The translations under genes and the position numbers were made by a program. DNA of 64,000 nucleotides from Sphaerisporangium sp040683095 (GTDB lineage: Bacteria > Actinomycetota > Actinomycetes > Streptosporangiales > Streptosporangiaceae): NCBI RefSeq assembly GCF_040683095.1, contig NZ_JBFBCI010000041.1:1-64000 (forward strand), written 5' to 3'. A model generated the notes under the pieces. That model searched no databases. It was given only the letters and a program-made list of their open reading frames with translations, and had not been told where the DNA came from. Shown in pieces: positions 51,914 through 58,258 of the stretch (its first letter is position 1; each line of letters starts with the position of its first letter).

Positions 51914-52210
51914 TCACAGCGAGATCCGGTTGGACCGCCCGCACTCGCGGCAGTCGGCCAACGTCTCGCTCTGGTAGGGCGACAGCGGGTCGGTGGTGGT
52001 CTTCTCGCAGTAGCCGCACACCCACTGGCCCAGGTTGCCGACCTTGCGCCAGGAGCTGGCGAGGTAGACGTTGTGTCCCTCGGTCCAGGACTTCCACGAC
52101 TTGCGGTGCGCCGGAACGGGCTTGTCTTCGCGGGGCTTGAACATCGGGGTGTCCTTGTCGTCGTCGCGCGGGTCTTGGGGGTCAGGGTCGTTTTGGTCGT
52201 TGCCGGTCAC
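51914..52210 (-). CDS. Small zinc-ribbon protein (98 aa)
   Basis: GTG 52210 start. An acidic N-terminus rich in Asp is followed by a basic segment (VPAHRKSWKSWTEGHNVYLA) and a treble of Cys pairs, CGYC and CREC, separated by 19 residues, consistent with a zinc ribbon. Function unknown. ATG at the MFKPRED segment is an alternative start. Confidence 0.72.
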   Translation of the reverse strand: MTGNDQNDPDPQDPRDDDKDTPMFKPREDKPVPAHRKSWKSWTEGHNVYLASSWRKVGNLGQWVCGYCEKTTTDPLSPYQSETLADCRECGRSNRISL

Positions 52211-52214
52211 CGGG

Positions 52215-52664
52215 TCACCCGGCGGCGATGATGAGAGCGGCGATGAACAGCCAGGCCACGTGCCAGGACTGGTCAAGGGCGTAGGCGCCGGTGCCCAGAT
52301 GCGGGGCGTCGCCGGTGCCGGGGCGGGGCGCACCGAAGCGGAAGAACTCGCCCTTGCCGATGACCTCGGCCAGCCACGCCAGCGGCCGGCGCCGATCGGC
52401 CGCATAGTGCGATGCCGCGTCCACCACGACGCCGACGGCCAGCGCGGCGGGATGCACGGTGAGGTCGGTGAACACCAGCAGCGCGGCGACCGCGAGCAGT
52501 TTGGTTGCGGTGAGCGTGGCCACGTGGCGGGCGCAGGCCAGACGGCCGGGCCAGCCGGACGCGGCCTTGCCGCACGCCTGGTGGTGGGTCTGCACCCAGT
52601 GGTCACCGAAGGTGTGCGCGGCGTAGAGCGCGGCGAACACGGCCGCGAACGTCGCGGCGCTCAT
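52215..52664 (-). CDS. DUF3307-like membrane protein (149 aa)
   Basis: Four hydrophobic segments (MSAATFAAVFAALYAAHTFG; LTATKLLAVAALLVFTDL; AALAVGVVVDAASHYAADRR; WHVAWLFIAALIIAAG). The pattern HTFGDHWVQTHHQA and DAASHYAADRR, with His/Asp in membrane helices, matches DUF3307-type membrane proteins seen on AICEs and phages, sometimes suggested to be metal-dependent hydrolases. ATG 52664 overlaps the upstream stop. Confidence 0.78.
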   Translation of the reverse strand: MSAATFAAVFAALYAAHTFGDHWVQTHHQACGKAASGWPGRLACARHVATLTATKLLAVAALLVFTDLTVHPAALAVGVVVDAASHYAADRRRPLAWLAEVIGKGEFFRFGAPRPGTGDAPHLGTGAYALDQSWHVAWLFIAALIIAAG

Positions 52665-52843
52665 ATCCGCTCCACGCTGATCACGCGGCAGGACTCGGCG
52701 TGACGTTCGGCATCGGTAAGGGTGCGATCGTTGCTGCGCAGGGCGCAGCCGTCGCACTCCAAGATGCCGACGAACAGCTTGTGATGGGTCTGGGTCCAGG
52801 TGACGGTCTTGCCGCCCGGCGTGCGCATGCGGATCTTCTCCAT
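52661..52843 (-). CDS. Small CCHC zinc-finger-like protein (60 aa)
   Basis: ATG 52843 start (MEKIRMRTPGGKTVTWTQTH). The second half carries C-x2-C, 16 residues, H-x3-C (CDGC ... HAESC), a CCHC zinc-knuckle layout also present in the product at 54107. Stop overlaps the downstream ATG (ATGA). Confidence 0.72.
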   Translation of the reverse strand: MEKIRMRTPGGKTVTWTQTHHKLFVGILECDGCALRSNDRTLTDAERHAESCRVISVERI

Positions 52844-52881
52844 GGTGCTTCTCCAGTTCAGGGGCGGTCGGAGGGGTGTGG

Positions 52882-53055
52882 TCACTGGCCGGACTGCGAA
52901 CGGGCCAGGCTGCGGCAGGCCGGGCAACGGCGAAGCGGCCGGGCGCCGTGCGTCGCGCAGAGCTCCACCTGGCCGCGCGACGCTTGGCAGCGCGGGCATC
53001 CGGTGGCGGCGTGGTGCTCGTGGTCGCACTCGCCGCACTGGAAGCGGCCGGCCAT
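52882..53055 (-). CDS. Small multi-Cys zinc-ribbon protein (57 aa)
   Basis: Contains four Cys groups: CGEC, CPRC, a single Cys in ELCATHG and CPAC; enough for two zinc sites. ATG 53055 overlaps the previous stop (TGATG). No enzyme motif. Confidence 0.7.
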   Translation of the reverse strand: MAGRFQCGECDHEHHAATGCPRCQASRGQVELCATHGARPLRRCPACRSLARSQSGQ

Positions 53056-53294
53056 CACGCGCCGCCCGCCTGTATCTGGGAGGTGGCCCAGTCGGGGGCT
53101 GGGCCGAAGGTGGCGGGCAGGGCGTTGCTCAGCGCCACCAGCAGCGCCCACGCCTCGATCTCGTTCAACCCCATGCGCTGGTTGCCCACGCACAGGTACA
53201 CCGGGTAGGCGCCGCCGGTCCGAACCGTGATGGTGGCCTTGCCCGACTTGTTCCATGACGCCGGCGCGGTCACCGAGAAGTACCGGGCACCCAT
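53055..53294 (-). CDS. Hypothetical protein (79 aa)
   Basis: A beta-rich N-terminal half (MGARYFSVTAPASWNKSGKA; GGAYPVYLCVGNQRMGLNEI) and a helical C-terminus. ATG 53294 overlaps the stop of the Wbl gene. No recognised family. Confidence 0.7.
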   Translation of the reverse strand: MGARYFSVTAPASWNKSGKATITVRTGGAYPVYLCVGNQRMGLNEIEAWALLVALSNALPATFGPAPDWATSQIQAGGA

Positions 53295-53707
53295 CAGGCC
53301 ACCCCCGCAGCCGTCCCGACGGACACCAGCAGCTCGGGCAGAACGGGCACGGCGGCCGGGTGGGGCAGTTCGGCCAGCTCGTCGGGGGTGAAACCGGCCC
53401 ACACCCCAGCGTTGGGGGCGAGGCGCAGCGCGCGGCGCAGGCACGCCACCCGGGCCGGGCATTCGGCGCACACCTCGCGCGCCACCTGCTCGCGTGCCGC
53501 CCGCTCGTCGTCGGGCTCGTCGGTGAAGGCGTCGGGGCCGGTGTGCAACTCGGGGTCGAACCCGCACAGAGCCCGCTCCGCCAGCTCGCGCGACAGCCCA
53601 TCGGCGAGGGCATCGGCCGGCAGCAGCGCTCCGGGTAGGGCCGGGAACCGGGCGGGGTGAACGACGGCCGCGGGCGGCCGTGTCGTGCGATGGGACATGA
53701 TGAACAA
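53294..53707 (-). CDS. WhiB-like (Wbl) iron-sulfur regulatory protein
   Basis: A 137-aa Wbl-type protein with the four-Cys pattern for a [4Fe-4S] cluster: one Cys in RALCGFDPELH, then C-x2-C-x5-C in EVCAECPARVACLRRAL, and the G-V/I-W turn in NAGVWAGFTPDEL. Chromosomal Wbl proteins bind the principal sigma factor; plasmid- and phage-encoded copies can interfere with host transcription. The basic C-terminal tail of most Wbl proteins is missing; a hydrophobic tail (AAVPVLPELLVSVGTAAGVA) replaces it. TTG 53707 lies right behind AGGAGAGG; ATG 53698 is the alternative. Confidence 0.85.
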   Translation of the reverse strand: MFIMSHRTTRPPAAVVHPARFPALPGALLPADALADGLSRELAERALCGFDPELHTGPDAFTDEPDDERAAREQVAREVCAECPARVACLRRALRLAPNAGVWAGFTPDELAELPHPAAVPVLPELLVSVGTAAGVA

Positions 53708-53727
53708 GGCCTCTCCTGTAGAGGGGG

Positions 53728-53768
53728 CCGGGGCGGCTTCGGGTCTTGGCGGATACGAGCCGCCCCGG
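53728..53768 (-). terminator. Hairpin upstream of the Wbl gene, possible attenuator
   Basis: CCGGGGCGGCT and AGCCGCCCCGG pair over 11 bp around a 19-base loop. It lies in the 136-bp non-coding gap between the genes at 53844 and 53707, just before the Wbl ribosome-binding site. There is no U-tract, so it may be an mRNA-processing or attenuation element. Confidence 0.4.
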
Positions 53769-53790
53769 GAGGTAGGTCATGCAGGACAGT

Positions 53791-53813
53791 TCAGACGGCG
53801 CGGCAGGCCGCGG
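53791..53813 (-). pseudogene. Degenerate copy of the 3' end of the zinc-protein gene at 54107
   Basis: 23 bases match 54107-54129 at 22 positions and would encode the same SAACRAV-stop ending as HAAACRAI-stop of that gene. Nothing else of the gene is preserved, suggesting a partial duplication or a recombination scar. Confidence 0.5.
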
Positions 53814-53843
53814 ACTGCAACCCCAGAGGGCGCCGTCGCGGTG

Positions 53844-54020
53844 CTACGACCACTTGCCGACGACCATGGGCTTGGCCCATGGCATGGTGGCCCGCCGGTC
53901 GATGACGATGTCGTGGTTGTCCTTGAGGATGACCTCGTCGGAGGTGACGCCGAACTCGGCGCAGATCTTGTTCTTGATCTTCTTGATCGCGGCGTCGCGT
54001 TCGGCCTTGCTCTGGCCCAT
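53844..54020 (-). CDS. Small hypothetical protein (58 aa)
   Basis: ATG 54020 start. Charged helical N-terminus (MGQSKAERDAAIKKIKNKIC) and a short beta segment (VILKDNHDIVIDRRATMPWA). No known domain. Intergenic gaps on both sides (86 and 136 bp) make it one of the few non-overlapping genes here. Confidence 0.7.
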   Translation of the reverse strand: MGQSKAERDAAIKKIKNKICAEFGVTSDEVILKDNHDIVIDRRATMPWAKPMVVGKWS

Positions 54021-54106
54021 GACTGATGGGCTCCCTTCTGGTGGTGGTGGGACTGACAGGCTCCGGGCATGGCACTTCAGACCCGGAGCCTCTCGGGGTG
54101 GGGTGG

Positions 54107-54277
54107 TCAGATGGCGCGGCAGGCCGCGGCGTGCTCGTTGGCCGAGGACCGCAGGGCGTGGCGGTTGGAGTCCCCGCAGCCCTCGCACTTCCACGAGCCG
54201 TAAGGGGGGATCTGCACCTTCTCGGTGAACTCGACGTACCTACCGCCGATGGTGAGGAAGATAGCGGTCTCGCTCAT
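54107..54277 (-). CDS. Small CCHC zinc-finger-like protein (56 aa)
   Basis: MSETAIFLTIGGRYVEFTEK begins a short beta segment, then C-x2-C and H-x3-C (CEGC ... HAAAC), the same layout as the product at 52661; the ends HAAACRAI and HAESCRVI align. Probably paralogues from an old duplication in the operon. Its 3' end is partly duplicated at 53791. Confidence 0.75.
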   Translation of the reverse strand: MSETAIFLTIGGRYVEFTEKVQIPPYGSWKCEGCGDSNRHALRSSANEHAAACRAI

Positions 54278-54474
54278 GGCCGAACTCCTTGAATGGGGGT
54301 GGGGGTGTGGTCGAATCGGGGGTCTCGGTAGGCGCGGGCGCCGAACCCGACGCGGGTGACCTGCCAGCCCAGCAGCGCGGCGAACCGCTCATCCCGGGCG
54401 CACACGGCCTCATCGGCGCGAGCGACCAGACGGCGCACGCCGCGCAGGACCGGGCCGGTCTCCTGGCCGGTCAT
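54274..54474 (-). CDS. Small hypothetical protein (66 aa)
   Basis: Starts MTGQETGPVLRGVRRLVARA with ATG 54474 overlapping the previous stop; contains GFGARAYRDPRFDHTPTPIQ near the end. Its stop overlaps the next ATG. No family assigned. Confidence 0.7.
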   Translation of the reverse strand: MTGQETGPVLRGVRRLVARADEAVCARDERFAALLGWQVTRVGFGARAYRDPRFDHTPTPIQGVRP

Positions 54475-54629
54475 CGGGTCCGCAGCGTGCCGCGCCCCTT
54501 GCAGGTGCCGCACTTGGGTCCCTTGGTCACCCAGCCCTTACCGAGCACGGCGACCCGGGTGACGATCCGCCCCAGGCCGCTACAGGTCGGGCACCCCAGC
54601 GGCTTAGGCCGGTTGATGGGCAGACGCAT
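54471..54629 (-). CDS. DnaJ-type zinc-knuckle micro-protein (52 aa)
   Basis: Two CxxCxGxG repeats (CPTCSGLGRI and CGTCKGRGTL) 24 residues apart in a basic peptide starting MRLPINRPKPLG. This is the zinc-binding repeat of the DnaJ central domain without any J-domain. Similar repeats recur at 47221 and 55357 in the same operon. ATG 54629 start; the stop overlaps the downstream ATG. Confidence 0.75.
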   Translation of the reverse strand: MRLPINRPKPLGCPTCSGLGRIVTRVAVLGKGWVTKGPKCGTCKGRGTLRTR

Positions 54630-54632
54630 GAC

Positions 54633-54908
54633 TCATCCCTCCTGGAAACAGGCGAAATCGAAGGTCACATCGGCGCCGGTGCCGTCGAGAACCTGGATGT
54701 TCCACACCAGCCCTCGGTCAGCGGCCTTACCGGCGACCTTGCCGACCAGTTCGACGCCCTCGGCGGGCAGGTGACGGACCACCTTGACGACCTCCAAGGC
54801 CCTGGTCCGGGTCTCGTAGGACAAGGTGAAGGTCTTGACGAACCGGCCCCGCCGGTCACGCTTCAGCGCGCCGAGATCCACGACGCGGACCGCGTCACCG
54901 GCGCTCAC
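54633..54908 (-). CDS. Hypothetical protein (91 aa)
   Basis: Starts VSAGDAVRVVDLGALKRDRR with GTG 54908. Mostly beta-strand pattern (GRFVKTFTLSYETRTRALEV; GLVWNIQVLDGTGADVTFDF), ending CFQEG. It overlaps the RapZ-C-like gene by four bases (GTGA). No family recognised. Confidence 0.7.
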   Translation of the reverse strand: MSAGDAVRVVDLGALKRDRRGRFVKTFTLSYETRTRALEVVKVVRHLPAEGVELVGKVAGKAADRGLVWNIQVLDGTGADVTFDFACFQEG

Positions 54909-55360
54909 CGGCCACCACCCGAAGCGGCAGCGGCGGTGGGGATGCGCTGGATGACCGGCTTGCCGACGTCGCGGTGCCGGACCTCGACCACGACCCCCGC
55001 GGCGCGCAGGCCGGCGGCGATGGCCTCGGCCATGGCGACGCTCCGGTGCCGGCCACCGGCGCAGCCGACCGCGAGCGTGACAAGCTCTCCGCTGTCGTGC
55101 GTGACGTCGATGAGCAGGCACAGCGCGAACGTCACCGCGTTGCCGACCTGGTTGGCCGCGCCGGGCGTGGCCAGCACGTGAGCACGAACCTGCTCGTCAA
55201 GGCCGGTCAGGTACCGCATCCGCGGGTCACGGTGCGGGTTGTACAGGTGGCGGCGCGCGTCGATGGTGAGATCAGCCTCCGGCGCCGGGCCGTGCCCGTA
55301 GCCGAACGACTCAACCACCACCACGGCGCGGCCCGCGGGGGCAACGGCCGGGGCGTTCAC
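54905..55360 (-). CDS. RapZ C-terminal-domain-like protein (151 aa)
   Basis: Resembles the C-terminal domain of RapZ (YvcJ) without the N-terminal P-loop kinase: VVVVESFGYGHGPAPEADLT, DARRHLYNPHRDPRMRYLTG, and the signature VTLAVGCAGGRHRSVAMAEA. In RapZ this domain binds RNA and metabolites. On an AICE its role is unknown; a phosphate- or nucleotide-linked function is possible. GTG 55360 overlaps the stop of the upstream micro-gene (GTGA), which fixes the start better than the upstream TTG. Confidence 0.82.
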   Translation of the reverse strand: MNAPAVAPAGRAVVVVESFGYGHGPAPEADLTIDARRHLYNPHRDPRMRYLTGLDEQVRAHVLATPGAANQVGNAVTFALCLLIDVTHDSGELVTLAVGCAGGRHRSVAMAEAIAAGLRAAGVVVEVRHRDVGKPVIQRIPTAAAASGGGR

Positions 55361-55485
55361 GGGCACCCGCACTGACCGGTGCCCTCGCACACGCCACAGA
55401 TCTGCGTCGAGGTCATCCAACCGCCACCACCGCAGCAGTGACAGGGACCCCGGAGCGCTTTGGCCAGGAGACGCAGAAGGGACAT
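55357..55485 (-). CDS. First gene of the AICE operon: Cys-rich micro-protein (42 aa)
   Basis: Starts MSLLRLLAKALRGPCHCCGG with GGAG eleven bases upstream and ends CGVCEGTGQCGCP. It carries two CxxCxGxG-type knuckles (CHCCGGGG and CGVCEGTG), like the proteins at 54471 and 47221. It overlaps the RapZ-C-like gene. Being first after the operon promoter, it would be among the earliest made products. Confidence 0.65.
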   Translation of the reverse strand: MSLLRLLAKALRGPCHCCGGGGWMTSTQICGVCEGTGQCGCP

Positions 55486-55514
55486 GATTGTGTGACTCCT
55501 TTGCATGAGGAGTT

Positions 55515-55554
55515 CAGGGACGGCCCATGTCTTGGAGGATGGGGGCCGTCCCTG
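55515..55554 (-). promoter_or_regulatory. Leader hairpin in the operon 5' UTR
   Basis: CAGGGACGGCCC (55515-55526) and GGGCCGTCCCTG (55543-55554) form a perfect 12-bp stem with a 16-base loop, 30 bp before the first gene of the minus-strand operon. The stem contains GGGACGGC, the core of the iteron repeats at 42859-43056. Possible attenuator or binding site for the replication protein. Confidence 0.5.
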
Positions 55555-55731
55555 TTGGTTATGCAGGGCGTTTTCCCTGCTAGAACCGCCTTTTCGGTGG
55601 GAGGCGGCAAGCCCGGATGGAGTTAGGAAGTTGCGATTGCTCCCAGCCCGTCGGCGCGCGGCTCACGCCGCCTTCCCTGGTCTTCCGGCTGGTGCTAGGT
55701 GTCTCTGCGCTTCAAGCCGTGCGCTACTTGC

Positions 55732-55749
55732 AGCGCTAATATTAGCGCT
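55732..55749. promoter_or_regulatory. 18-bp palindromic operator
   Basis: AGCGCTAATATTAGCGCT is a perfect palindrome covering the -10 box of the minus-strand operon promoter. It is a natural repressor site; the XRE protein encoded at 55836 is the obvious candidate ligand, by position only. Confidence 0.7.
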
Positions 55750-55766
55750 TATAGTGCCGCTGTCAA
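55739..55766 (-). promoter_or_regulatory. Promoter of the AICE minus-strand operon
   Basis: On the minus strand TTGACA (55766-55761) is followed after 16 bp by TAATAT (55744-55739), close to the sigma-70 consensus and unusually strong for this GC-rich DNA. The palindromic operator overlaps the -10. The leader would be about 245 bases and include the hairpin at 55515-55554. Confidence 0.65.
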
Positions 55767-55770
55767 TAGC

Positions 55771-55808
55771 GCGAGTGTTGGCTACGCTGTGATCAGTGCG
55801 AGTGTTGG
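55771..55808 (+). repeat. 11-bp direct repeats before the XRE gene
   Basis: GCGAGTGTTGG occurs at 55771-55781 and 55798-55808, 27 bp apart. They lie 28-65 bp upstream of the XRE start and probably overlap its promoter, so they may be a second regulator-binding site. Confidence 0.5.
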
Positions 55809-55835
55809 GTTAGCCCAGGTAGGAGGGCGTTAGGC

Positions 55836-56177
55836 GTGGCAGACTGGGCGGCGGTGGCGAAGGTCGTCAACGATCGGATGGCCGAACTGGGCATGACGCA
55901 ACGAGAGCTCATCGAGCGATCGAAGGTCGCCCCGATGACGATTCGGCAGATCCAGCAGGGCGTAGACCGGAAGCGGAACAGGAACACGCTCGTTGCGATC
56001 TCCAGAGCACTTGGGCTCCCTGATGAGCATCTGAGCCGGGTTGCAGCCGAATCGCACCCGGGGGCCGGCGGTGGCGATGAAGCTGAGGGAGCGACCATTG
56101 CTGATCTCGTCAGGGAGTTGGCTGCGCTCCGAGACAGGGTTGACGTCATCGAAACTCGCCTGTCTGACCGGGACTGA
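55836..56177 (+). CDS. XRE-family transcriptional regulator
   Basis: A 113-aa repressor-like protein. Cro/C1-type helix-turn-helix at residues ~8-65 (VVNDRMAELGMTQRELIERS; VAPMTIRQIQQGVDRKRNRN) and a C-terminal helix with coiled-coil character (IADLVRELAALRDRVDVIET) for dimerisation. GTG 55836 has AGGAGG nine bases upstream. It is divergent from the replication/transfer operon, whose -10 box is covered by a palindrome, so it probably plays the part of the AICE maintenance repressor. Confidence 0.88.
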   Translation: MADWAAVAKVVNDRMAELGMTQRELIERSKVAPMTIRQIQQGVDRKRNRNTLVAISRALGLPDEHLSRVAAESHPGAGGGDEAEGATIADLVRELAALRDRVDVIETRLSDRD

Positions 56178-56263
56178 TCTGGTGTGCCTGTTCATGCTTC
56201 AAGAGTCGTGATCGAAGCTCGTGCGCACTAGTTGACGCACACGGACGCGAAGGGACACGGGGC

Positions 56264-57439
56264 ATGTCCGACGTGACGGGGCAGGCAGGTAGTGGCAGGC
56301 GGCGCGCTCCAAACCACGTCCTGATATCGAAGCGGGAGGCGCTCGGATGGAGTCGCCGGCGTGCGGCCCGTGAGCTTCAACGTCTCGGCGCGGCACGAGG
56401 TCTCGGGGTTCCCGAACTGGAGGCGCTTGAGAAAGCGCTGTACCGCCACGAAAGCGGCATAGCGCTCTGCCGTGATCCTCTCTATGTTGAGTTGTACTGT
56501 GCTGCTTACGATGCGACGGCGCATGAGCTATTCGGCGACGTCGTGCCAGCGACGGAAGCGGGAGAGCGCTACGGCGTTCGGTCTCATAAGTTCATCGCCG
56601 TCTACATAGGCGCCGACAGGGCGGCGGAATTAGGCGCGCGGGAATTGGTTACGCCAACGTCGCCACACCATGGGCTGGACTGCATGACTCGCGAAGTTGC
56701 CCACGATGAAGGATTATGCCGATTATACGTCTGGCCGTTCGGCGTGGCCATCTTTCATCTCGTTGAAGAAATCGCATTTCCGAATGTGGCGCATCTCGCG
56801 GTATGGCGTCGGCGAACCTACATTGAAAACTTGGAGTGGGCGTCACGCTACATGTCGGACTTAGTGTGTGCCGATGCAGAGGCGTCGTACGTGCTAAGCC
56901 TTTATTGGGTTCATTCTCCAATCTGGCCGCCGCACGAGCTTGACACCGCTCTACGGATAATGTGCTTTCCTAAGACGTTGCTTGCACGAGATCCCGAGAT
57001 GTCCGACGCGACTCTTGCGCACGCTGAATTAGTAGAGCGCTCGCTGTTGGTGGAAGGATTTGACTATCCGGAGATGATTGCCTTTGGCGTGAAGGGAATC
57101 TCTCTGGGGTACGCCTCATGGTCGGGTGTCGTATACGTTCCGGTCGCGCCGCAACGCTCGCTAGCGGAAAGTGAGCTAGTGTCCACAGAGCTGGCGACAC
57201 AAGCCATCTGGGCCTACTGTGCCCACATCAACGAGCAGGTTGAACAGGGACGCGATCCTTCGGTGCCCGCAGAGTACGGCTGGCGGTTCCTTCGCGGAGT
57301 TCGCTCCCGCCTTACAAATCCTCGCCCCCAAGAGACAGACCAGCATCGTTTCATGCGGTCCGCCATTCTTGACACCAGCGGCTTGCCTGGTCACTTGACT
57401 CAGGCCATAGATATACTTCGCGAAACGAGTGAGAGGTAA
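56264..57439 (+). CDS. Putative AICE regulator with N-terminal HTH (391 aa)
   Basis: Residues ~15-70 look like a degenerate helix-turn-helix (VLISKREALGWSRRRAAREL; LEALEKALYRHESGIALCRD), after which a large alpha/beta domain follows with no motif I can name (HKFIAVYIGADRAAELGARE; DLVCADAEASYVLSLYWVHS). HTH proteins with such large C-terminal sensor-like domains occur in actinomycete elements. The start ATG 56264 follows AGGGA. Codon use after ~56,450 is markedly less GC-rich than elsewhere in the window, which points to a different origin. It is followed after 5 bp by the hydrolase gene, probably in one operon. Confidence 0.65.
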   Translation: MSDVTGQAGSGRRRAPNHVLISKREALGWSRRRAARELQRLGAARGLGVPELEALEKALYRHESGIALCRDPLYVELYCAAYDATAHELFGDVVPATEAGERYGVRSHKFIAVYIGADRAAELGARELVTPTSPHHGLDCMTREVAHDEGLCRLYVWPFGVAIFHLVEEIAFPNVAHLAVWRRRTYIENLEWASRYMSDLVCADAEASYVLSLYWVHSPIWPPHELDTALRIMCFPKTLLARDPEMSDATLAHAELVERSLLVEGFDYPEMIAFGVKGISLGYASWSGVVYVPVAPQRSLAESELVSTELATQAIWAYCAHINEQVEQGRDPSVPAEYGWRFLRGVRSRLTNPRPQETDQHRFMRSAILDTSGLPGHLTQAIDILRETSER

Positions 57440-57444
57440 GGCCA

Positions 57445-58215
57445 GTGCGCAACAAGTCGGCCGTCCTTGCTGTAGTTGACGTTCAAAACGGATTCGTACG
57501 GGAAGAATCAGCCCACGTCGTCCCTGTCATCGCGGATCTAGTCAAGCGCTGGCAGGCGGCGGGCGGTGAGGTGATTTTTACTCGATACCTCAATCACGAG
57601 GGTAGCATTTTTCAGAGGCTGTTCTCCTGGTCGAAACTCATGGCATCGCCTGAGGTGGATATAGTCCCGGAGCTGCAGCCCTACTTGCCTATGGCGACGG
57701 CGGTTATCGATAAGACAATCTATAGCCTTTTTAACGATGAAGGCCAAAAGCTAATGTCGGAGCGTGGATGGACGGACATTTACGTGTGCGGCATAGCTAC
57801 AGAGAGTTGTGTACTCAAAACGGCGGCCGATGCCTTTGAGCGAGACGTAACCCCATGGGTCATTGAGGACGCCTCGGCAAGCCATGCCGGCGAAGTCTCT
57901 CATGAGGCGGGGTTGTTGGTGGCGGCCCGGTTCATCGGTCCTCGCCAGTTCGTTCGGGCTGCCGAGATCGACCCCCGGCGACCGGGGAGCATGAGCGAGG
58001 GCCAAAGCACGGACGGGGCCGGTCACCTGGACGCGGCTCTCCTAGCTCTCACACGGGCCTATCAGGACGCTGCGACGGCTATTCGCGGCACGTCCGACCC
58101 TCGCGCGGCATCCATCAGTGCAGCCCGTCTCACTGAGGCTGTGCAAGGGATGTCCGACTCGACGGCGCGCGTCAGCGCGGAGACGGCTGCGCGACAGCAG
58201 GGAGGCGCGGAGTAG
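57445..58215 (+). CDS. Isochorismatase-family cysteine hydrolase with C-terminal helical extension
   Basis: A 256-aa protein. Residues ~1-175 show the isochorismatase/nicotinamidase fold: catalytic Asp in LAVVDVQNGFVREES, Lys in VIDKTIYSLFND and nucleophilic Cys in VCGIATESCVLKTAADAFER near residue 121. Residues ~180-256 form an Ala-rich helical extension (DAALLALTRAYQDAATAIRG) not usual for the family. Known members hydrolyse isochorismate, nicotinamide, ureido compounds or related amides; the substrate is unknown. It sits at the right end, the position where some AICEs carry Nudix (Pif-like) immunity genes. Low-GC codon use as in its neighbour. Confidence 0.82.
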   Translation: MRNKSAVLAVVDVQNGFVREESAHVVPVIADLVKRWQAAGGEVIFTRYLNHEGSIFQRLFSWSKLMASPEVDIVPELQPYLPMATAVIDKTIYSLFNDEGQKLMSERGWTDIYVCGIATESCVLKTAADAFERDVTPWVIEDASASHAGEVSHEAGLLVAARFIGPRQFVRAAEIDPRRPGSMSEGQSTDGAGHLDAALLALTRAYQDAATAIRGTSDPRAASISAARLTEAVQGMSDSTARVSAETAARQQGGAE

Positions 58216-58258
58216 CCGTAAGGGTGGGATTTGAGCCTGTCTCCCATGCCGTCGGGTG

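Larger units (their letters stand above)
55486..55835. other. Divergent control region of the AICE
   Basis: 350 bp without a gene between the minus-strand operon and the plus-strand regulator module. It contains, from left to right, a leader hairpin, the minus-strand promoter with a palindromic operator, and a pair of 11-bp direct repeats before the XRE gene; these are listed separately. The stretch 55600-55730 holds nothing else I can identify. Confidence 0.7.
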
